NCBI GenBank assembly: GCA_001592805.2 | Contig: CP051141.1 | Coordinates: forward strand, 372,001 to 436,000 | DNA from: Peltaster fructicola | Taxonomy: Eukaryota > Ascomycota > Dothideomycetes | Reading direction: 5' to 3' | Length of the DNA: 64,000 nt | Shown here: positions 54,614-64,000 of the stretch, in pieces | Layout of the letters: each line of letters starts with the position of its first letter | Position numbering within the stretch: position 1 is the stretch's first letter | Notes under the pieces: generated by a model | Database searches by the model: none | Seen by the model: the letters and a program-made list of their open reading frames with translations, nothing else | Told to the model about the DNA's origin: nothing | Translations under genes and position numbers: made by a program

Positions 54614-55042
54614 GGTCGTGGAAGAGAAACCAGGAATGCTAGAGCAAACGATGCAAGGTCCAGCATCACGCATCCACTGCACGCACCACTGCCATCGAAC
54701 ACAAACGCAAAAGATGTCGTTGGTGGCTGTCGGTGGTTGTTCAGAAGAAGGTACGGTATGACAACACTTTTTTGCAAGACCCCACGCTTTCCTTGTGAGC
54801 TGGTTCGGTCTCGCCCGCAAACAAGGCATTGACAGCATGCCATGCCTGCTGAAACAACAGGATCCTGCCAACTTCTCACCGATAGATCGCTAGACTTCAC
54901 ATCAGTCATGGATACCGCATGATGCTCTAGCACCGAGTACTGTCACTACCGTCGTCTTCGTACGTTTTGGCGAGCCCATAAACCATCCTTACCTGTTTCC
55001 AACACTAGCCTTACGTAGTGCTCACTCGAGCACGCGAGCGCC
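54614..55042. other. Divergent promoter region PYM / TPS2
   Basis: 429 bases. No clear stress-response (CCCCT) element was seen. Confidence 0.45.
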
Positions 55043-57874
55043 ATGTCACAGGAAGACATATCACAGTCACCGCCAGTGCGGACAGGCCTGTCTATTGATC
55101 CTAACAATACTGCAGAAGAGGATTATGGCCCAGTGACACCAGGCATCTACGGACCAGAACTTGGTAACACCTCTCCAGAATCCGGCTATGTTGGTCATGG
55201 TTCGCTCGCTGGCGGTCTCCACGAGTCACAGCAGGACGAATCGCGCAGTCACTCGTTGCCGAATGCCTCTCATACTGGCAACCCGGATGAAGTGCTTCGA
55301 CGTCTGAGCCTTCAAGGTCAAAGCGGCCACCGCAGCCGGCCAAGTGAGATCGATCCTCGAGAAGCACACCCAAGCCTCAACCTCAGTGGCAGCGTCATCA
55401 GTGCCTCGTTCTGTGTGCCGTACAAGGTTGCGTACGCTGAGGATGAATGGCAAATAGAGCCGCGACATGGTACTTCCGCACTTTTTGGCTCATTGCAATA
55501 CCTCGCATCAGCAGAGTCTCATTGGAACCACACTCTGGTTGGCTGGACTGGCGAATTCGACTACGCTGCTGGCAAAGGCCCAAGAGCTACTGGAGCAGAC
55601 GGTAGCCACACGAATGCTGTCCCACTCAATAGAGCTTCTGCACCGATTCCAGTCGACTCAAGCAGGAAGCCTCAACCGGCTGACGAGCCCTCCGAGATCA
55701 AGGTCTCTGCTAAGGGTAGAGAACGACTGGAGCGCCAATTGGAGCGCGAAGCTGGCGGTCGAGTTGCTCCTGTCTGGCTATGGGACCGTGTTGACGAAAA
55801 TGGCCTCGCTGTCTTTAAGGATCAGAAGAAGTGGCGACGATATGCTGAGCATGAGATCTTCACTCTCTTCCACTACAAGACTAACGAGCCAAGTGATGGT
55901 CGTGAGACAAGCAAGGCCTGGACGCTTTATCACCGCATGAACCAGGCATTCGCGGATACCATCGTCAGTGTGTACAAGCCTGGCGACATCATCGTCGTCC
56001 ACGACTACCATTTGCTGCTCCTCCCAAACATGCTTCGACAACGGCTACCGAACTGCTACATTGGCTTCTTCCTGCACGTTCCGTTCCCCAGTTCAGAGTT
56101 CTATCGCTGTCTCAACAGAAGAAAGGAGCTTCTGGAGGGCACACTGGCTGCCAACATGATCGGCTTCCAAGCCTTCAGTTACTCTCGACACTTCTCGTCT
56201 TGCTCGTCTCGAATTCTTGGCTTTGACTCCTCTTCCGCTGGTGTCGACACATATGGTGCACACGTTGCCGTCGACGTCTTTCCCATTGGCATCAACGCTG
56301 AAGCGACTTACAAAGCAGCCTTCGAGTCTCCAGATGTAGAGAGCAAGATGAAGCGCCTCAGAGAACTCTATGGCGACAAGCGCATAATCGTTGGTCGAGA
56401 CCGTCTCGACGCAGTCCGTGGCGTAGCGCAAAAGCTACAAGCGTTCGAGCTCTTCCTTGAAAGACACCCACAATGGCGAGACAAAGTTGTCCTGATTCAA
56501 GTCACCAGTCCAACAAGCATTGAGGATCAGGGAGAGAAGGCCGACAAGACAGCCAACAAGATCAGTGAACTCGTGGCGAGGATCAACGGCACATATGGCT
56601 CGCTCAGCTCCACGCCAGTCCAGCACTATCCCCAGTATCTGTCGAGGGAAGAGTACTTCGCTCTGCTGCGGGTCGCAGATGTTGGTCTGATCACAAGCGT
56701 TCGAGATGGCATGAATACGACTGCGCTGGAGTATGTCGTCTGTCAGCGTGACAATCATGGTCCTCTGATAATATCAGAATTCTCAGGCACAGCGGGCAGC
56801 CTGGGCAATGCTATGCATATCAATCCGTGGGACCTGATTGGCACTGCAGATGCTCTCGACGTCGCTCTGAACATGACCACAGAGGAACGACAAACGAACC
56901 ACATCAAGCTATATAAACACGTCACCACAAACACCGTTCAACACTGGACCACGAAGTTCTTGAAGCGACTTCTAACTAACCTCGCATCGTTCAACCGCAC
57001 CGTAGCTACGCCAGCGCTTGATCGCGATCAACTTACAAGCCAGTACAAGAAGGCAGCAAAACGCCTTTTCCTGTTCGACTACGACGGTACACTCACGCCC
57101 ATTGTCAAGGATCCACAAGCAGCAATCCCAACTGACAAAGTCATACGCACCCTCAAGATGCTGGCCTCGAATCCTAAGAACGTCGTTTGGATCATCAGTG
57201 GCAGAGACCAAGCATTCTTGCAGGAATGGATGGGCCATATCCCTGAGCTTGGTCTATCGGCGGAGCATGGCTGTTTCATGCGTTCTCCCAACTCCTCGGA
57301 GTGGGAGAATCTGACAGAGTCAACAGACATGTCCTGGCAGAAGGAGGTCGTCAGGATCTTCGGCAAGTACGAGCAATTGACACAAGGCAGCTTCACCGAG
57401 CGGAAAAAGGTTGCCCTAACCTGGCACTATCGCCGCGCGGATCCCGAGCTGGGAGCACACAATGCTAGGGAATGTGCGCGTGAGCTCAACAGAGAAGTGT
57501 CGAAGCATTGGGATGTTGAGGTCATGGCAGGCAAGGCTAATCTTGAGGTACGGCCGCGGTTTGTGAACAAGGGCGAGATCGCGAAGAAGTTGATACGCGA
57601 ATACGGTGGAGAGCCCGGTCAAGTGCCAGATTTCGTCCTCTGTTTGGGCGATGATTTCACGGATGAAGGTAAGTGAATGGGTCGTTTTCATACACTGCTG
57701 ACCTCTCCAGATATGTTCCGCTCGCTGCGGTCTTCGAATCTACCTCGAGAGAACATCTTCGCTGTCACTGTCGGGCCAAGCTCGAAGCACACCATCGCAA
57801 CATGGCACCTGCTTGAGCCGGCAGATGTAATCTCCACCATTGCACAACTGAACGAAGGGAACGAAGGACATTAG
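55043..57874 (+). CDS. TPS2: Trehalose-6-phosphate phosphatase, GT20-HAD two-domain protein
   Basis: Exons 55043-57668 and 57711-57874 (42-base intron) give 929 residues. A disordered N-terminus (Ser/Pro-rich) is followed by a GT20 synthase-like domain (about 115-640: FDYAAGKGPR, GRDRLDAVRGVAQKLQAF, SLGNAMHINPWDLIGTADAL). The C-terminal HAD phosphatase domain has the full motif set: FDYDGTLTPI, WIISGRDQAFL and CLGDDFTDED, the last completed by the intron splice. Intact DxDGT argues for an active Tps2 phosphatase rather than a Tsl1/Tps3-type regulatory subunit. It makes trehalose from trehalose-6-phosphate and belongs to the cytosolic synthase complex, for which UGP1 supplies UDP-glucose. Confidence 0.93.
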
Positions 57875-58382
57875 ATGAATCTCCTTGATGGCTAGATGGT
57901 AGATAATATGATGAACAATCCCTGCTTGTAGCAGATCGTAGACCTGATGTACTAAGCTAGCAGTGTGTACCGAAACTCGTTGTCATCGACTGTGCGTTGC
58001 CCAAGCAACAACTCGAGATAGCGGTGGAGGATGGTAGATCATTTTGACCATGATTATACATTAGTGCGTGCCTGTGAACGGGAGGAAATAGCCTGATCCG
58101 ACACCATATCGCTTGTCCTTCAGCCAAGTGTTCATAAAAAAGCCTGAAGCAATCGAATGAGCCTCGATACACACCGTCGTGGCTTTCGTTGTAGTCACGA
58201 AGCCATCTGACCATTCATTCATCTCGAAGGAAGTCCTGTATGCTCCATGGACATCGCAAGCAGATTGCAGAGCGTGTAAAGAGCTCACCATACTGGAGAT
58301 CCCACTGAGGGCTCTCCGTAATACATTCTTCGACATCGATATCGTGAACTTCGTGCTGTCGTGTCGTGCATTTCCGTATTCC
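57875..58382. other. Convergent intergenic region
   Basis: 508 bases between TPS2 (+) and the small minus-strand gene. Short frames only. Confidence 0.45.
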
Positions 58383-58631
58383 TCAAAAGATCTTGGATCG
58401 TCTGTCCGGAAAGATCTCGCTGACTCTTGTACTAATTGTCCTTTTCAATTCTCTGTTGAAGCTGACGCTACCTCGATCTTGTGTGCTCGATGACTTGTTG
58501 TCATTGTAGATGTACTCGCCATTGACATATCGAGCATCTGAGTGGAAGGTTGTGCGTTTGTCTCGTCGAGTGTACTTCTGCTCCAGCTTGTAGAACTCAA
58601 GCTTCGCTTTAAGATTGTCTATCAGACCCAT
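58383..58631 (-). CDS. Small conserved-looking fungal protein
   Basis: 82 residues in one exon, starting MGLIDNLKAKLEFYKLEQKY followed by TRRDKRTTF and YVNGEYIYND. The N-terminal pattern (MGLhDxLKxKhExYxLEQxYTRRDKRTTF and VDGEYVY) is one I recall from several short filamentous-fungal hypothetical proteins with no known role; this is memory, not a search. The C-terminal part is Arg/Ser-rich with no motif. An in-frame ATG four codons upstream is possible but the MGLID start is family-like. A 3' intron could lengthen it. Confidence 0.55.
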   Translation of the reverse strand: MGLIDNLKAKLEFYKLEQKYTRRDKRTTFHSDARYVNGEYIYNDNKSSSTQDRGSVSFNRELKRTISTRVSEIFPDRRSKIF

Positions 58632-59692
58632 CTCAGCTCCCACGTACGTGATTCTAGCTCTTCTCGGTAGTCGATTGTAAGCGAGATCAGCTCGAGTGTG
58701 GCTGCTGGAGCTATGTTGTGGTGTATGTGGTGGTCGAATGTGGTCATTGAGATCGAGAGACCACTAGTTGTCAGCTCTGAGCAGTAGGCGTGCTTGATAT
58801 ATAGAAGGGAAGGCTCGTTTATAGAAGAATGAAAAAGTTGTGAGGAGCAGTGTAACATCTTCAATGCTGTCTGCGGTGCCCAAGTCAGAAGTGGGGATTC
58901 TGGCGAGCTCCAACGGTCGCGTAGCGTGCAGTATCCGAGCCATTGAAACATGCCAAACCTTGGAACAGCAAGGACTGGTGCTTTCTGCCGCTCAGTCAAA
59001 TTGCGTATCCTTACCGTAATGTAGCACAACTGCTACGAGCCTACTGCAGTGTTACCTTCTTGCGTAGATCTCCAAGGTGCAGAGAAACGTTGTGCCTTCT
59101 TCCTAAACTTCTCTAGGATGGCGTGCCGGATGCCACGAGAAATCTCCTGTCGATCTTCCATATGGCGCAATGCGCAGCAGCGGCCTCCACTTGCTGCTTC
59201 AAGGTGTGACATCCGGTCATTGGCCAGGCGCACGCTACTTTCACTCGCATCGCACCATCAAAATCAGCTTGATGCGTAGCACTTACACAGCAGGCGATGA
59301 GACTGTCTTTAACGGGCACAGAGGTGTTCTGTATCGATCGGTTCGTTTGCACGGCGACTGAGTAGCACAGCGTTGCAATTCGCGTCGTGTCGGGGAAGGG
59401 AAGGGGTTTCGAGGAAGCGCAAGGATATCGTGATCGCGTAGAGTAACTGCGGTTTGATTGTGTGAAATATCTGCATTCGATTCGACTCGTTTCGTTCGTC
59501 TCGCTCGCTCGATGCTTTTGCGTGGTCGGGCAACGTTGCTATGCTTGTAGTAAGTGCTGCCCATCGGTGTTCTCATAGCTCTATGCCAAAGAGGCACAAG
59601 GGATCAGGCCTCCTTTCTCAATGTCAAATATCGTGCTTAAGAAGCTCGCGCTGAGCTTGCACTGGACAAAGACCTTACCAAAACCCAGATTC
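58632..59692. other. Intergenic region upstream of the small gene and 3' of the SR-like gene
   Basis: About 1.06 kb. A minus frame at 58622-59029 is the likely 5' UTR of the small gene. Other frames have no recognised content. A short CGTTCGTCTCGCTCGC stretch lies near 59490-59512. Confidence 0.4.
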
Positions 59693-60547
59693 CTATTCTG
59701 CAGTGTCGTGGTCTTCCGGTGCTGGTGCTGTCTCGGCACGTTCTGTGAATGTCAGCTCCCGCTGTGCTGAGCGGCTTATTCTGACAACCTACCTTTGCGA
59801 TCACTACCATTGGTGCCATTCTCTTTCTCGGGCTCACGAGGCCGGTCCTTGGTCTCACGGTCACGGTCTTCCGGAGTGCGAGATCTATACTTGTCGCGAC
59901 GTGGTCGATCTGCGTCACGATCGCGATCTTTGCCTTCTCTGTCTCTACCAGCTGGGCTGCGGGATCTGTAGCGGTCGCGGCGGTCACGATCGTCGTAACG
60001 ATCACGGTCGCGGGCTCGGGAGTCGTCGCGAGTAGCGCGTCGTGGTGGGGGTTGCAGAGCGTCCGGAACGTCGAGGAGAGCGGTCACGGCGTTCAGCTCG
60101 GCTTGAGCCTGGCTCGAATCGCCAGTTCGCAGATGGTGGTGTGCGTGCCCACTGTCAATTGGTGTTAGCTGTCGTAGCATTCCACAGCAGCAGGCTTACC
60201 TCAATCTTCAGAGTCTCGTCACGGCTGATGCGTGCATTATGCATGTCGTGGTACGCATCGTCGGCGTCTCGGCGGCTCTCGTACTCGACAAAAGCGAAGC
60301 TATAACTGTCAGTAATCTGAGAGAGAACTCAATGGCGGATAGTCTCACAGCCTGCTAGTGGCAGTACGTGGAGCTGGGATGTCGCAACGCACAAGACGTC
60401 CGAACCTGAAGAATGTCAGTCACGAAGCACTCTTGAAGCAGCAGATCGTTGCAAGACCGACCGTTCAAATTCGTACGCGAGGTCGCGTGCTCGAGTGCTA
60501 TGGCTAAAGCCAGTGACATACAACGTAGTGCTATCACCTCGAGACAT
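59693..60547 (-). CDS. SR-type splicing factor / RNA-binding protein (one RRM), with a frame break
   Basis: Five exons, 60462-60547, 60349-60405, 60200-60299, 59793-60151 and 59693-59742, with introns of 48-56 bases. The first three exons form one RRM: RNP2 is TLYVTGF and RNP1 is RLFAFVEYE (created by splicing), ending DETLKIEWA. The fourth exon is an Arg/Ser/Asp/Arg RS-type tail (DRDRYDDRDRRDRYRSRSP). The C-terminus after the last splice is KERAETAPAPEDHDTAE. The tail changes frame at a run of five C on the minus strand (plus 60047-60051). With four C the gene would be about 216 residues; with five it stops at 60002-60004. Likely a nuclear splicing regulator with serine-arginine phosphorylation. 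The break is probably a sequence error or a real polymorphism. Confidence 0.78.
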
Positions 60548-60761
60548 GGTATTGTGTGTCGCTGGGAGTTCTCCTGTGGATGTATGAGACGGAAACGAAG
60601 GAATGAGCAGTGTGAAGGTCCAAGTCATCGATGACACCTAGCTTTGCGGCTCTGCGGCCACGACCGTGCATTAGCGTCTCTAACAATGGTCATCGTGCAT
60701 TGCCATTGCAGGGAGACGGGATTGTGCAGTCATAAGGGTACAGTAAATCTATGTGTGTACT

Positions 60762-63700
60762 TTACATTCGCATCGAATCGGCAATATCTTTGTACTCCTT
60801 CCTCTTCTTAGGCTTGCCACTGAAGCGCACAGCAGCACGACCGATCCAGCGTGCGACATGTGGAAACAGCTGTCGTTCGGCAAGATAAGAGCAGATGAAG
60901 CTGCCTGCTGCTAGGATTAGGATGAACACTCGGAATGGCTCCGCCATCCAAGTCAGCTCCATGAGCTTCTTAAGCCATGGTGCTGGGTCGAAGAGCATGT
61001 ATGAGCTGGCTGCAAGAGCAACAAACATTGCTGCAACAAATGGCAGATTCTGTGCCATGCTTTGTCGAAATGGAGGACCAACACTGAGCACCACTGCGCT
61101 AAGGATGTATTGGTAGCAGGACAGCAAGTATAGGGTTGAGTTCTCGCTGTTCTTCGAGTTCGAGTGGTCGACATCGACGATTGGTGGCTGATACCAGCTC
61201 TGTTGACGTACTGCAATGTAGCCAACGGCTTGTGTCAAGACACATATGGCGATTTGTCCGAGCAATGGTGTTAGGACCTTCCTTGAAACAAGGCTAGCTG
61301 TTGGTCGTTTTCGAGAGAGCTCTTCGTATGGTCCAGTCCAGCCCATGAAGATGGCGATTGGCAGGATCAAGAAGAGATCGATGTATAAGAACTGGAAGTC
61401 GCCAAGATTGCTCGCCGAGGCATACAGGAAGCTGACGCTCGTAAACTGGATGGCCGAGTACAACGACATGTACTTGAAGCAGCTGAAGCTCGTGACCAGT
61501 GCAGCACGTCCTTCTTTGATGACTTCTGGTACGCAGCTGATGTCGAAGACTCTGCTAGTGAAAGGAGCCGCGACCGATGCCTCAGCTTCGGATAGCGATA
61601 TGCCGACATCAGCAGCCTTCAGGGCACCACAGTCATTCGCACCGTCGCCACAGAAGCCGGCACAGTACTCAATGCTCTGCAGTTTCTCAACAAGCTCATG
61701 CTTCTCGTCTGGCGACATACGTGCGAAAACCTGGCCAGCAACGAGCATCTCACGAAGCACTTTCGGCGATGCGAAGTCGACCATCCATCGGAAAACGTCG
61801 CCGCTGACTGCAATCGAGTAGTTCCTCAGATTGGAAACGTCGTAGGGCAAGGAGGAATCGTGCTCAGCTGGTGGTGGTAGAGGTCGCAGAGTGCTCTCGT
61901 CAAGCTGGTAGACGGGATTGTCAACACTCTCCCAGACAAGCTTGGCCAGTGGCGTACGTGCATCACCTTCGGCAAAGTGTGGTACGAAGCAGTGAGCGTT
62001 GCGATCAATGAGCGAGCACTCCCGTGCAACACTTATTGCGGTGAGGATGTTGTCCCCGGTGCACATCACTGTGCGAATGTTAGCCTCACGCAACTCCTCG
62101 ATGATCCCAGTCGTGGTGTCTTTGAGTTTGTTCTCAAAGATAATGAAGCCAACGAACTCGAGATTGGATTCAGCCTCCTCTCGTTTCATCTTCTGCACCT
62201 TGAGCCAGTTGAGCTTGAAGATGTGCTTTGTCGCACATGCGATCACACGGTAGCCTCGGTGCGTGTAGTATGCTAAAAGCTCGTTATAGTCTGGCGGGAA
62301 CGACTCTGGTCGACAGATATCTGTCATAGCTTCTGGAGCACCTTTGACATAAACATCACCACTCTTCTCGCCAAACTGTCGTACGATGACACTCGCTCGT
62401 CGAAGTTGCGACACAAATTCGAACTGCTTGAGGATGCCAAGCTCGATGGGTCTCGTGCTGTTTTGAGGGTGTTCGCTCTCGTCAATATCGAACTCCATAC
62501 CTGGAGGAGGTCGAGCGACTGATGGTGACAGTGATGCATTCTCTTCAGTCTCGTCTGCGGGTCGTTCTGATCCTTCCTCGAACTGCCACTTTGTGAAGTC
62601 AAACATTTTCAGGTCTAGTGGGTCTCCTATGAACTCGTCGTCAACTACTCGAAGGGAATGACATGTCGCCATAGTGTACAGGATTGCTTTGTTAGCGTTG
62701 TAGTCCAGAGTCGGATCACGTTCGTACGGAGCGCCAGGCAATAATGCTGTCGAATCGTTGAGCAGCTCACTGAACCTGTTCGCAGGTCTCTGCACGACTC
62801 TCACTCCGAGGACATCAAGTCCATCTTCTGTCAATGTGCCTGTTTTGTCGAAGCACATGACGTCGAGCTTACCACCCACATTCACTCGTTGTGGGCTGAT
62901 ACAGAAGATCTGCTTCTTGCGCAAGCGTGACATGGCGAAGTTGGTTCCAATAGTGAGCGTAGCTGGTAGAGCTGGTGGTACGACGATTGTTATCAGATCC
63001 AGTGCTCTGACAACGATCAAGTGCCATTCGAGACCAAAATGGATAAAGTTGATGAAGGAGGCAACAAATCCGATGGCTGCAATGCCTGCCATAACCGAGA
63101 TGTATCTGAAGGAGTCGCGGTAGAACTTGAATCCTGACGGCTTCGGGAAGAGCATGGATCGGACCAGAGCTCCCTTGGTTGTGTTGAATCCTGTTCTGAC
63201 GACGAGTGCCAATGCTGCGGCCTCATCTCCTTTGTCGTCTTGAGGTCGGCGAGCTCGAATAATCTTGGTGCCGGCGAAGAGCATGTGCTTGGCAACCTCA
63301 GGATGTATGTTTGCGGCACTGAGGTTCAGGAGGCTGAACGTCTCATCGCTAGCTGGCGTCTTCGATACAGGAACAGACTCGCCAGTAAGCATACTCTCAT
63401 TCACAATACAATCTCCAGACAACAGGAGACTGTCACATGGGAACTGTCCAAGGTTAGGGTCAGTGACTTCGTAGACATCGCCTGGGACAAGTTGTGTAGA
63501 CTGGACGTATCTCCAGAAGCCACTGCGCAAAACACGAACATCGCACTCGAATCTAGAGATCTCGCGCAGGCGACGCATGGTCGATTTCGTGTCGATCAAT
63601 GTGGTCGTGATACTGACAACCGAGATGATGAAGATGCAAGTTGCGTAGTAGTAGTACTCGTCCACTGACCACAGCACCAGACTCGCGATCTGGAAGACGT

Positions 63701-64000
63701 AGAACGGATGGAAAGCTTCGTCAACGAGAAGCTGGCCGGTAGTTTTCTCGAGGATCTCAATGGCATTGAGGCCGAACACCTGCTCTCGCACTTCTTGCTC
63801 ATCGCTGTCAATGCCTCCACGGACAGCATCGACATCGGTCCAGTTGGGATCCTGCCAGATGTTGCCAGGAACGAATTTATCCTTGATAGGGTTGAAACAA
63901 AACCGGATGTATCGATAGTCCAGGAGGCGTAGCTCGTCCAGGATAGGATCGTCGTACTCGTCATATTCTTGTAGCTTGCCCTGTGGACCACGACTGAATA
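60762..64000 (-). CDS. YPK9: P5B-type transport ATPase (Ypk9/ATP13A2), partial
   Basis: An open minus frame runs to the right edge, so the 5' end is missing; 1079 residues are visible. The P5B signature PPALPATLT in the fourth membrane segment distinguishes it from P5A (PPELP). The phosphorylation site is MCFDKTGTLTEDG, the actuator motif is LTGESVPVSK, and the hinge is GDGANDCGALKAAD. Several C-terminal membrane segments (VAAMFVALAASSYML, FILILAAGSFICSYL) follow. P5B ATPases sit in the vacuole or lysosome and export polyamines to the cytosol; yeast Ypk9 protects against metals and polyamines. The frame includes no intron in the visible part. Confidence 0.93.
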   Translation of the reverse strand, partial: FSRGPQGKLQEYDEYDDPILDELRLLDYRYIRFCFNPIKDKFVPGNIWQDPNWTDVDAVRGGIDSDEQEVREQVFGLNAIEILEKTTGQLLVDEAFHPFYVFQIASLVLWSVDEYYYYATCIFIISVVSITTTLIDTKSTMRRLREISRFECDVRVLRSGFWRYVQSTQLVPGDVYEVTDPNLGQFPCDSLLLSGDCIVNESMLTGESVPVSKTPASDETFSLLNLSAANIHPEVAKHMLFAGTKIIRARRPQDDKGDEAAALALVVRTGFNTTKGALVRSMLFPKPSGFKFYRDSFRYISVMAGIAAIGFVASFINFIHFGLEWHLIVVRALDLITIVVPPALPATLTIGTNFAMSRLRKKQIFCISPQRVNVGGKLDVMCFDKTGTLTEDGLDVLGVRVVQRPANRFSELLNDSTALLPGAPYERDPTLDYNANKAILYTMATCHSLRVVDDEFIGDPLDLKMFDFTKWQFEEGSERPADETEENASLSPSVARPPPGMEFDIDESEHPQNSTRPIELGILKQFEFVSQLRRASVIVRQFGEKSGDVYVKGAPEAMTDICRPESFPPDYNELLAYYTHRGYRVIACATKHIFKLNWLKVQKMKREEAESNLEFVGFIIFENKLKDTTTGIIEELREANIRTVMCTGDNILTAISVARECSLIDRNAHCFVPHFAEGDARTPLAKLVWESVDNPVYQLDESTLRPLPPPAEHDSSLPYDVSNLRNYSIAVSGDVFRWMVDFASPKVLREMLVAGQVFARMSPDEKHELVEKLQSIEYCAGFCGDGANDCGALKAADVGISLSEAEASVAAPFTSRVFDISCVPEVIKEGRAALVTSFSCFKYMSLYSAIQFTSVSFLYASASNLGDFQFLYIDLFLILPIAIFMGWTGPYEELSRKRPTASLVSRKVLTPLLGQIAICVLTQAVGYIAVRQQSWYQPPIVDVDHSNSKNSENSTLYLLSCYQYILSAVVLSVGPPFRQSMAQNLPFVAAMFVALAASSYMLFDPAPWLKKLMELTWMAEPFRVFILILAAGSFICSYLAERQLFPHVARWIGRAAVRFSGKPKKRKEYKDIADSMRM

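Noticed and set aside
55043-57874. Regulatory subunit (Tsl1/Tps3-type) instead of Tps2
   Set aside because: The phosphatase motifs DYDGT and GDDFTDE are intact, which favours an active phosphatase.
16355-60055. Programmed +1 frameshifting in several genes
   Set aside because: Sites share no slippery motif and lie in repeats or a homopolymer. An assembly or mutation explanation is simpler.

Overview
The window is nuclear DNA of a filamentous ascomycete (Pezizomycotina). Coding genes carry many short introns (about 42-75 bases, GTAAGT/GTGAGT donors, CTAAC-like branch sites, AG acceptors). Gene density is about one per 1.7-2 kb. Families such as HET-domain proteins, secreted intradiol dioxygenases, the KRE9/KNH1-type Ser/Thr-rich GPI proteins and fungal Zn2Cys6 factors are fungal. 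Protein flavour (lineage-type F-box-like, Myb-like and Asp/Arg/Pro repeat proteins) suggests Dothideomycetes, but that is inference from memory, not a search. No tRNA, rRNA, CRISPR or intact mobile element was found.

Layout. 0-10 kb: a 3' gene fragment, the importin KAP120 (-), a secreted intradiol dioxygenase (+), a broken HET-domain gene (-) and an F-box-like gene (+). 10-23 kb: zinc alcohol dehydrogenase (+), vacuolar alkaline phosphatase PHO8 (-), two charged low-complexity proteins (-; one with a glycine zipper, one with Asp-Arg-Pro repeats and frame breaks) and UDP-glucose pyrophosphorylase UGP1 (-) with an unusually long intron. 22-32 kb: a tandem FolB-domain protein (-), co-chaperone STI1 (-), a lipid-droplet hydrolase (+), a FYVE-RING protein (+) and a Zn2Cys6 transcription factor (-). 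32-46 kb: a possible unrecognised membrane gene, riboflavin reductase RIB7 (+), a GFA-family protein (+), aldehyde dehydrogenase (-), a GPI wall protein (-), a decayed PR-1/CAP gene (+), an aldo-keto reductase with a GC-AG intron and microexon (-), DOM34 (+), a RidA protein (+) and a Myb-like protein (-). 46-64 kb: a 2.7-kb gene-poor stretch, an amidase (+), flotillin (-), a hypothetical gene (+), PYM (-), TPS2 (+), a small conserved-looking protein (-), an SR-type RNA-binding protein (-) and the vacuolar P5B ATPase YPK9 (-, cut by the right edge).

How genes relate. These are mostly housekeeping genes with no operon-like logic. Loose themes are UDP-glucose and trehalose metabolism (UGP1, TPS2), vacuole function (PHO8, YPK9), mRNA surveillance and splicing (DOM34, PYM, the SR-like protein) and aldehyde or aromatic handling (ADH, ALDH, AKR, GFA, dioxygenase). 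They are not clustered enough to call a pathway cluster.

I did not find a convincing undescribed system. The best leads are the GC-AG intron with a 13-base exon, the candidate two-membrane-segment gene at 32.95-33.8 kb, the repeat protein with several apparent single-base insertions, and the recurrent +1 frame breaks in otherwise sound genes, which could be assembly errors. Splice sites were placed by eye from reading frames and consensus; none is confirmed by transcripts.
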